Source: Microthyrium microscopicum (taxonomy: Eukaryota > Ascomycota > Dothideomycetes > Microthyriales > Microthyriaceae). From it: 64,000 nt of DNA. Position numbers and translations under genes: made by a program. Position 1 is the stretch's first letter, and each line of letters starts with the position of its first letter. The notes under the pieces are model-generated. The model did not search any database and had not been told where the DNA came from. It was given only the letters and a program-made list of their open reading frames with translations. Below are positions 56,301-64,000 of the stretch, one piece after another. The stretch is from contig MU004247.1 in NCBI GenBank assembly GCA_010405405.1, positions 192,202-256,201 of the forward strand, given 5' to 3'.

Positions 56301-58490
56301 CTTCGCTTAAGCTGAGGTTTATCCTGACGGCGCAGACCTGTTAAATTTGGTATACAGAGAAGGCAATTTGACTTGAAGAGGTTTGCTCTTTGCACGTTTT
56401 TAGTTGATGGATGCGCAGGTTTGTATCAACCAACTGAGAATCGATTGTGAAGTGCTTAAAAGCCACGGACAGGGGGCCTTGTGTCTTTTTCATGTGAGGC
56501 TTCCCGTATGGAACTGGTTTGGATCACCTACCTCTACACAGTACGACAGTACGATTGGATACGGAGTATCATTATTGCAGCCTGGATAAAGGTAAACTGG
56601 GTAAGATTCGTATCATTACCCGTAAACGCCAAAATTCTAGGAGGCGGTTTTGGATTATGGCTTTCTGCGACCCACGGAAGGCGTTGAGAGACTCCCACGT
56701 ATCGCCTCGCCACACCGGTAGTGCAGGGCTGAAGGCTTTTTTATTTTGCGGCGGTCGGGAAGACCGTTCAGTGTGGGGTCTGGGGATGAGATTTGATGGA
56801 AGCGCTGTGGAATCAAGCCGACAGGGGAGGCGCAGCACAAAGGAAACGCGTCTCGCATTCCGCCAAAGAAGAAAAGAACCGTACTCCTGACGAATAATGG
56901 AGTTTCAACGCGTTTGCTTGACAGTTTTTGTCGCGCTCAACCCCCTTTCTAGGATGAATTTCCGCGAAAGGGTCTGAGTACGGAATGCTGGTAATGTTAT
57001 TCAGGAACCGTAATCTCTGGATCGCCATGGTTGGGAGTCAGGAAAGGTTGTAGCTAGACAGGTACGAGTTAGTAGTGGTATGGGAGCTTTGTCCTTAGCT
57101 GAATCATTGCTTGCCTGTGACATTGGTTTGCCGAAGACATTTCCTGATAGCTTCGAGTCAAGTAGTAAGTTTCTAAAAGTTCGAGGCCGTGTCAACTGCC
57201 GCACTCCACAATATGCCCAGATTTTGAAGGGAGCTAGCCATTGGTGCCCGAGAGAGAGAGTTTTCCACGTTTGCTAGCGATTGGGGGTTAACAAGAGACG
57301 AGAAGATTAAGAAGGACATTTTTCTGCACTCTAACTTTGTAAATATGATGGAATTGTGGTAGATGAAAGAGAAAACCGTAACTAAGGACTTCTATGGGAA
57401 AAATGAATATTGCGAGTCTGCGACACGGTATTTGATAGATATGGGAGATACACAATCAAGATTGAGTGGCATTTGATGCGCCTCATTTGTTCCGCGGCTC
57501 CAGTGTTTTGCGGATGCGCAAATATCAGAGATTTTACTTTGGAATCTTACCAGTCAACAACGAGCCTGTGAGCCTAGATGTTGGGAATTGCTAAAGAGGA
57601 AAATCAAGAGATGGCATCATAAGACTGATCCAGGCATGGCAAGGACTTGACCAGCAATGAGAGGGGAGAACTGGGGTTGTAGACAGTGCTGGCTCGGGAT
57701 TGATGAGGCAGAGACGCATTCTGATGGCAGAGCCGAACGGAATGGTTTTCATTTGGATGGCCCGGACGCGTGGGGTTTGGCAGCCAGCCAAGCTTACCAG
57801 GCCCAGTAGTTAGTTGTAGTAGTACCCCGTACCTTTGATGGAAATCATGGGATACCCACTGGCAGTCTGGCATACAGCACACTGCTCAATTGTGCTCACG
57901 GCCGCTGCATCAGATTTGTTGATGCTGTGGTGTTGTCGTTGTCGTCGTAGACGCTGGAAGTAGTTGGCGCCCCCTTCAATCCCAGACTCAAAAGTGAAAA
58001 GGTGTGTGCTGGACTGGGCAGTTAAGGCAGTGTATGGATAGACAGTGTGGAGGGTGGCAGAAATGGGGACTGGCGGAGAGAAAGCGCACTGTTGGCTTTC
58101 TTTGGTCTGTGGTCTGTGGTCTTTTTTGGAGTTATTGGGCTCCCCCGGTCCCTTGTCCAGATGTCCCTTGTCCCCCCAGTTAAGGGGCCGCCTACTCCCA
58201 TACCTCCCTAATCCATCTTCCGTAAATTCCCCAACCTGTCCCTTCTCGCATCTCTCCCTTAAACATTTCATCCATCTATCTTGCAACTCTTGTGCTGCCT
58301 GTCCTTGCTCTCACCACTAACAAACATATCCATACCCACCTACTACTACTACAGTCTTCAAAGTATTTACCATTATCATCCAGAAAGCAAGCCTTGATCG
58401 CGCCTCAATCTTGCTCCTACACTCTGCCTCGACTCTATCAGCACCGCTCTATCCAGCAATTCCGCTATTTTCACAGTCCTGCTCCTTGCC
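53343..58490. other. 5.1-kb region without a supported gene, upstream of creA
   Basis: This is the longest gene-free stretch in the window. It contains a short (ACCT)n tract and many small frames on both strands, none with a motif or splice context. Sequence near 58100-58490 is C/T-rich and is probably the creA 5' UTR. Several SYGGRG-type hexamers (for example 56773-56785, 57671-57676, 58174-58179 on the minus strand) could be CreA sites, but such degenerate hexamers occur often by chance. Confidence 0.45.
53935..53958. repeat. (ACCT)n microsatellite
   Basis: About five uninterrupted ACCT/CTAC units. Confidence 0.8.
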
Positions 58491-59731
58491 ATGGAGCAGC
58501 AAAAGCCTATCAGCCTAGTCACGGCTGCTGCGCGCGTCCACACCTTTGATCGAGAACTGCCTCGAGGAGAACTCCCAAGACCATACTCGTGTCCGATATG
58601 CAACAAAGCGTAAGACTCCGCTCCTTGACTGGTCTATCAGTTCTAACAAGACACAGATTTCACCGGCTTGAACATCAAACTCGTCACATTCGCACCCACA
58701 CTGGCGAGAAGCCGCACGCCTGCACATTTCCAGGCTGCACAAAACGCTTTAGCAGATCTGATGAGCTTACACGACATCTCCGCATTCACAACAACCCCAA
58801 CTCTCGGAGAGGTCGTGCACCAGGCATAATATCTGCCGCCGCACGACAAAGTCTTCACCATGACGGTACTCGGTCGGCTGGTATACACGATGCACACATG
58901 ATGCCACCACCTAGAAATATCCGATCTGCTCCAAGCTCCAACATGGCTTCTCCCAACGTCTCTCCACCAAACCATTACATTCCTTTTGCTGAACGAGTCA
59001 ATGCCCTCAACTCCTACGGAATGCACAGTGCAACCAGCAGTGGAGCCCAAAGTCCCGTCGGGCCACCAAGATACAGCGACAACATGAATATCCTATCCAC
59101 AGCTGCTTCTCAAGTCGAAAGAGAGAATGGACTACCTTCGCTACACCGACTTCCACCCATTTCCAACTCGTATGCTGCTGCACGGATTCCAAGCACCAGC
59201 CTTGCTCAATATTCTCTTTCCGCACATCCCATGTCAAGATCCCACTCACACGAAGCCGATGATCCTTATCGCCATCGTCAGACCAAGAAGAGTAGACCAA
59301 ACAGCCCATTCTCTACCGCTCCTCCCTCTCCTACATTTTCACATGATTCTCTTTCCCCCACTCCTGATCATACTCCCATCGTCACACCTGCGCATTCCCC
59401 TCGCCTAAGACCACTATACATGGCCGACAACCATCTTCCTCATCTTCGAAATCTCAGTCTCCATCCAGCTCCCATGCTTCCACCAATGGAACCAATGGCC
59501 GACACAACCGCAAGCCACAGCAACACCAATAGTCGTCCTCAATCAACTTTCAATGGCAATGGCGGTGGTATGCGCATCAGTGATATGCTTTCAAGACCTG
59601 ATGCCAACGACCGGAAACTACCGATTCCGCGATTAGCTGTCACCGAACCATGGAGTGGCCCTAATTCTATAATGGGCGGCCGAGGAAGCAATGGTAGCAG
59701 CATCTCCGGAGAAATGAGTGATCGCGTCTAA
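58491..59731 (+). CDS. creA: Carbon catabolite repressor CreA/Cre1 (C2H2 zinc finger)
   Basis: Two exons: 58491-58609 and 58657-59731, with a 47-bp intron inside the first zinc finger, giving 397 residues. Finger 1 uses Cys34, Cys37, His50 and His54; finger 2 uses Cys62, Cys67, His80 and His84. The sequence [20 protein letters not shown] followed by [12 protein letters not shown] and IHNNPNSRR is the CreA/Mig1 signature. Further CreA-type conserved pieces lie in the second half: [26 protein letters not shown] and [14 protein letters not shown] with KLPIPRLAV. CreA represses genes for alternative carbon sources, including plant-wall hydrolases such as GH43 enzymes, when glucose is present. The region before the fingers is short (33 residues) compared with many CreA proteins. 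Confidence 0.94.
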
Positions 59732-62700
59732 TCCGACACTTTACATCATCATCTCCTACTCCATCAATTAGCACTATACCCTTCAACAATGTTCTTCGAA
59801 TACAACCTCAACATCTCTCGCCATCTCGCCTCTTGTCTCTTTTCTTCGCATGGATTTCATATGTTTGGGCTGGCACGGACGTTACGATTATAGACTGGCA
59901 TTTGCTGCGAGGATTCTGCGGCATTGCGAACCAACTCGCATACTGCTTTGGGATCCAGGGATCTCCTTTACGGCCTCGAATTACCCCCTCCAACTGGTCT
60001 TTTTGTTTTGTTTGGTACAATGACCATTTGACGAATCTCTTTTGTACACGCCTTGGGTACCATAATATTGGCTTATACCTCTTTGTCAAAACTATAGAAG
60101 GAAATGTTTTGGGCTTTCTTACCAACTTCATGTACGAGTAGTTCTGTCTTCTTTGGGAATCAGGTCATGAGTCTATTCTCACAAAACTTCAAGCGGGATT
60201 CTTGATGGTCGAGAATAGCGAAAGAAATTCAAATTAATTCCAGCTCCTCGAGCTATCAAGCCTACTCAATTACCGCTCTATTCAACAACGTGCTCATTCT
60301 AAACTATTGATCCCACAGTTCCCTTATCAAAGATTCCCTCGGCTTTGTTTACTCGGTATATTTGATCTGATAGATGGTGAACACGAGCGTAAATCGTCTC
60401 TTGACAGTTCCTCTGCACAAAAAGAACCCCAGTCAGATCATCTAAGCCTCATGCAGCATGTATAAGCCGCAATAAATTGCAAATCGGTCCAGACGACATC
60501 CCTGGCGATTGCATTCTAGGATTAAAACGACCACGATCCCCGGCCTCAATCATCAAGGTCGATTTATTTTGTGCGACGGGGGCTTCAATAGGCGGTGAAC
60601 AGCGCATAGTTTTGTTCTGGCTTTCCTTTATACATACTCTTCTAAATGCCAGCAGAGTTTGTAAAGATGCACAGTGTTTTCAGGTGCCTAAATTAGGGTG
60701 TTTCTGATAGTTTTAATTTGCTATAGCATATGCATATACATATACGGTATACTTTTCCCAGACATGCCCAGATATTCGAACACAGGCGATGAATCCAGAA
60801 GAGGTAATTACCTCTTTTTCATCTTCTTTGAGAAAAATATCAAAACGGACTGCTCAATAATATGCGCCACACAGCCCTACCTTCGTTCACTTCGTGCACC
60901 CCTTCTGCCGGAAAACCTCGGGTAGTAGAATCATCCTCACATTGCGCACATATCCCTGGGCCCGAGACTTGGTCCGTAGGATTTCTAGAAAGGATATGAA
61001 CACACGTATCTTCCTTCCAAATCGCGACATACATCTAGAACTTCTTTCTAGAAATTGGCAATTATCTCCAAAACCCACCTACCGCAAATGCGCTTCCGCG
61101 TGATTGTCTCCAGTGATTTAAACCTTTGTCAGAACGTTACCATCACACAACTCATCATCAACGATATCATGCTAAGACGAAGAATGACCATCATGTTTCA
61201 CGGCAGTTGAGCCATCTTCCACGCCACAGCGGTTGAAAGGACCGGTAGTTATAACTAGCTTCAACCTCTAGAGTATGTAAATCATCAGGCACGGGATAGC
61301 GGTACGATCAACCCGATTTTCCTTCCCTCGATACTAGATTTACAGCAGAAAAAAAGGAATTAGGGAAAATCCATCCCATGCACCCCGGACTTGTACTGGC
61401 GGCAGCTCGTGGGCGATCACAGAATCCGGGGCCATGCCCCATGATTTTCCCTTTATCGTGGGCTGGAACGTTTTTTGCGTGTGGGGTGGTTGGCAGTTTA
61501 CTTTGGGGTGTGGGATTTAAGGTTTGAGGAAGGTGAAATTGAGGGGAAATATGTTCTTCCCATCGCTTTAACGACTCGTTACTCCACAGATAGCTTAAGA
61601 GGCTCAGATGTCAGGAGGGAAAATGATGGGGTACGTACCCAAGTCATGTAATGCTAGGAATGGTAGGAGAGGAGGAAGTAGCTTGACTCGGGTTCAGCTT
61701 TCTAGAACTCTGAGGCCTCACCACTTCGGTCAGCGAAATGGTCGCCGAATCTTGGTTAGGCACGGTAGGCTAGGAAAGGAACTGTTCCTTTGTGGATTCG
61801 CTGCGGATATCTCCATGAGCTTGAGCTTCTTGACTCGGACAGCTATTCTTGATTTATGGATGACGAATTGCGCAACGTGGTTGTGAGTTATGGAAATGGG
61901 ACTAGACATGTTGGCAAATTTGCAGGCTTGATTCCGTCTTCGGAAACCAAATTCCTGAAAAGGAAATCTACCGTAGCCTTGTTTGAACCAGACTGATTGA
62001 GTATCGACAAATGTTAACCCTGCTCCTCAGTGTACGCAAATGCGCGCGCAGTGTTGATCTCATGAAAGGTAAGCATGATTGGATGATTTGGACGTTATCA
62101 AAATCAAATGGCACGATGCCATCGATTTCCAGATATGGGTGTTTTTTTGCATGTGTTTTCACCTTCTCAAAGACATGTGCTTGGTCAAAACATGTGCCTG
62201 GCTCACCTACAAGCAAATGATAAAAGAGCGTTGCGCATATTCAGACAAAATACCCTTATAGTGCAGAAACACACCCGAGTCTTCCCGACCACCACGTACA
62301 ATATCGATACATTTGATGCTCATACCATCATAGTGTTTTTTGAGGACTCTGCTTTTCGAGAAGCCAATGTCGCCATCGCAATTTCCAGGGAACATTTACC
62401 GTTTGTTCATCATGTCTAATTTTACGTTATCATTTAGAAATTTATATGCCTTGATCATGTAAAAAGAAACTAGGCGCTCGAATTATCGCAGGACAAGTCA
62501 TTCAATGCTGAAAACATCCTTGACTCTTATCTCATTCATGCATCAAAATCTCACCAGTCTCCGCACATGCTGAAAACATGGCCTCGCTGAACGATTCCCC
62601 GCATATCTCGCGATTTCTCGCGGTGTTGTTGCTGACTGGTTTTACTTGGAAGATTATGGTTTGTTTGGTGGGGAAAGGCTAGGACGTAACAGGATATCAT

Positions 62701-62920
62701 TGGCTTCTCCTGCAAGGCTATCAAACTATGCACGATAAGTGCCAGCCATCTGGGACCACAAGTCTCCTTTGATGCTTCCAATATCCAGTGATGATGCAGA
62801 GCCGAACGACATCCCGCAGCTTCCGCACCCAACAGCCGCAACCTCCACATTCACCGACTTGTTTGTGTGAGATCGTAAAGGGACGACGTGGTTCCGCTAA
62901 CCCTCAGAAAATCGCGCTAG
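59732..62920. other. 3.2-kb region without a supported gene
   Basis: It begins with the creA 3' flank. A 102-codon frame at 59833-60141 sits in that flank and has no recognisable feature. Other short ORFs are unsupported. No RNA gene or TE end was recognised before the AT-rich block. Confidence 0.4.
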
Positions 62921-64000
62921 AAAAATTAGTAATCTTTACTATACGAGGGCCTATATATAGCTTACCCTTAGTATATAGTGGCGTAATACTCCTATATAAT
63001 CTATATCTCTATATATTATATATATAAAAGTAGCATATATAGCCTTTATATAAAAGTATATAAACTAATATATTACGTAATATAAGTATTATTATAATAG
63101 ATAATTAGTATATACTTATTATAGACTAGTCTTAGTATATAGAATTTAATTATAATAATATAGCTATATTAAACCTTATAACTAATCTAATTAATTTTAT
63201 ATTATTACTCTAATATATATTTAAGTTACTATATAACTATATTCTTATTATAGCTTAAGCTTTATAGCTAATTATTTATATATACTTTACCTACATTATC
63301 TATATTCTTAAAAACTAAACTTATAAAAGTTAAGAATAAAAATAAAGAAGAATAAGTATTTAAATTTAACTAAAGCTAACTAAAAGCTATTTATATATCT
63401 CTACTTAGTATATATTATATTAATATAATATATAAGAATACTTTACTTAGTATAGGTTAACTATAAGTAGTAATAATATTAAATCTATATAAGTCTTTAA
63501 ATACTAAATATATATAATATTCTCTCTTTATTTATATACTACTAATAGAAGTATTCTTTATATAGTATCTCTACTATAGAATCTATAGCTAGTATACTTT
63601 AGATCTATGCTTATAATAAAGAAGAAGGACTTAGAGGCTTTAAGAATAGTAAATAATATCTTAAAGTAGTTTATATTATTTATAAGGCTAAAATAATAGA
63701 AGATATTAAGTACGTACTAACTATACTTAGGTTTAGTTTAGCTATTAAAGTATTAATAGTACTAAGCCTATAATACTTAAATTTCTACTCTATACTAGTA
63801 AAAATAATAATATAACGTATATTTATTATTACTACTAGAAATACTTAGGTATTTAAGTTTATTAGTACTAATATCCTTATATTCTTAATATAAATTTAAT
63901 ATACTCTTATATTAATCTTAGTAAAATAAATAAGTTATATAACCTTTATAAATTATAGAGATATATATTAAAGCTAAAAGTATAATTAAAAGAAAGAATA
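62921..64000. repeat. AT-rich block with RIP signature (decayed repeat)
   Basis: From about 62920 base composition changes abruptly to mostly A and T and stays so to the window end. The few C residues are mostly in CT and the few G residues in AG, so CpA and TpG are scarce while TpA dominates. That is what repeat-induced point mutation leaves in transposon copies. No open reading frame or recognisable element survives. The block continues beyond the window. Confidence 0.85.

Noticed and set aside
57810-58286. 158-codon minus-strand ORF
   Set aside because: It lies antisense to the C/T-rich leader of creA, has no motif, and its composition follows that bias.
59833-60141. 102-codon ORF downstream of creA
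   Set aside because: Located in the expected 3' UTR, without motif or conserved-looking blocks.
62011-62419. Overlapping short ORFs
   Set aside because: No domain, signal peptide or splice context; lengths are as expected by chance in a gene-free stretch.

Overview
The window is nuclear DNA of a filamentous ascomycete (Pezizomycotina). Evidence: short GT-AG introns (about 43-128 bp) in most genes, fungal-only families (Zn2Cys6 activator, CreA, DUF6604, Nur1/Mug154, GH43), and a terminal AT-only block with the base signature of repeat-induced point mutation (RIP). Class is not resolved; Leotiomycetes or Dothideomycetes would both fit. All gene models were spliced by eye, and joined exon lengths were checked to be multiples of three.

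Layout. 1-9.7 kb: Zn2Cys6 factor (+), zinc-knuckle protein (-), M1 aminopeptidase (+), thiamine pyrophosphokinase (+). 9.9-11.2 kb: secreted GH43 glycosidase (-) followed by an unexplained in-frame acidic reading frame. 13.8-15.3 kb: single-pass membrane protein (+). 15.8-18.8 kb: minisatellites, an unknown gene (-) and a degenerate repeat of about 170 bp period. 19-21.3 kb: head-to-head nuclear rim protein Nur1-like (-) and V-ATPase subunit F (+), then a gene relic. 22-25 kb: repeat-rich coiled-coil protein (+) and an NPC2-type lipid transfer protein (-). 25.3-29 kb: eight-exon DUF6604 protein (+).

29-37.4 kb is the accessory part: a decayed coding relic, a 316-bp non-autonomous hAT element with a perfect 8-bp target duplication, a divergent pair of paralogous AIG1/GIMAP-like GTPases, and a small secreted double-psi beta-barrel protein. 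One GTPase ends in a hydrophobic segment plus a CaaX-like Cys-Cys-Ile-Met; the other ends in two ZZ-like zinc fingers. I consider this pair the best candidate for an undescribed system.

38.4-53.4 kb is housekeeping again: CSC1/OSCA-type channel (+), secreted alpha/beta-hydrolase (+), head-to-head Msp1 (-) and Tim21 (+), both mitochondrial, a repeat-containing orphan (-), and a coiled-coil protein (-). After 5.1 kb without a supported gene comes creA (+, 58.5-59.7 kb), the carbon catabolite repressor. The last 3 kb has no supported gene and ends in the RIP-like AT block from about 62.9 kb.
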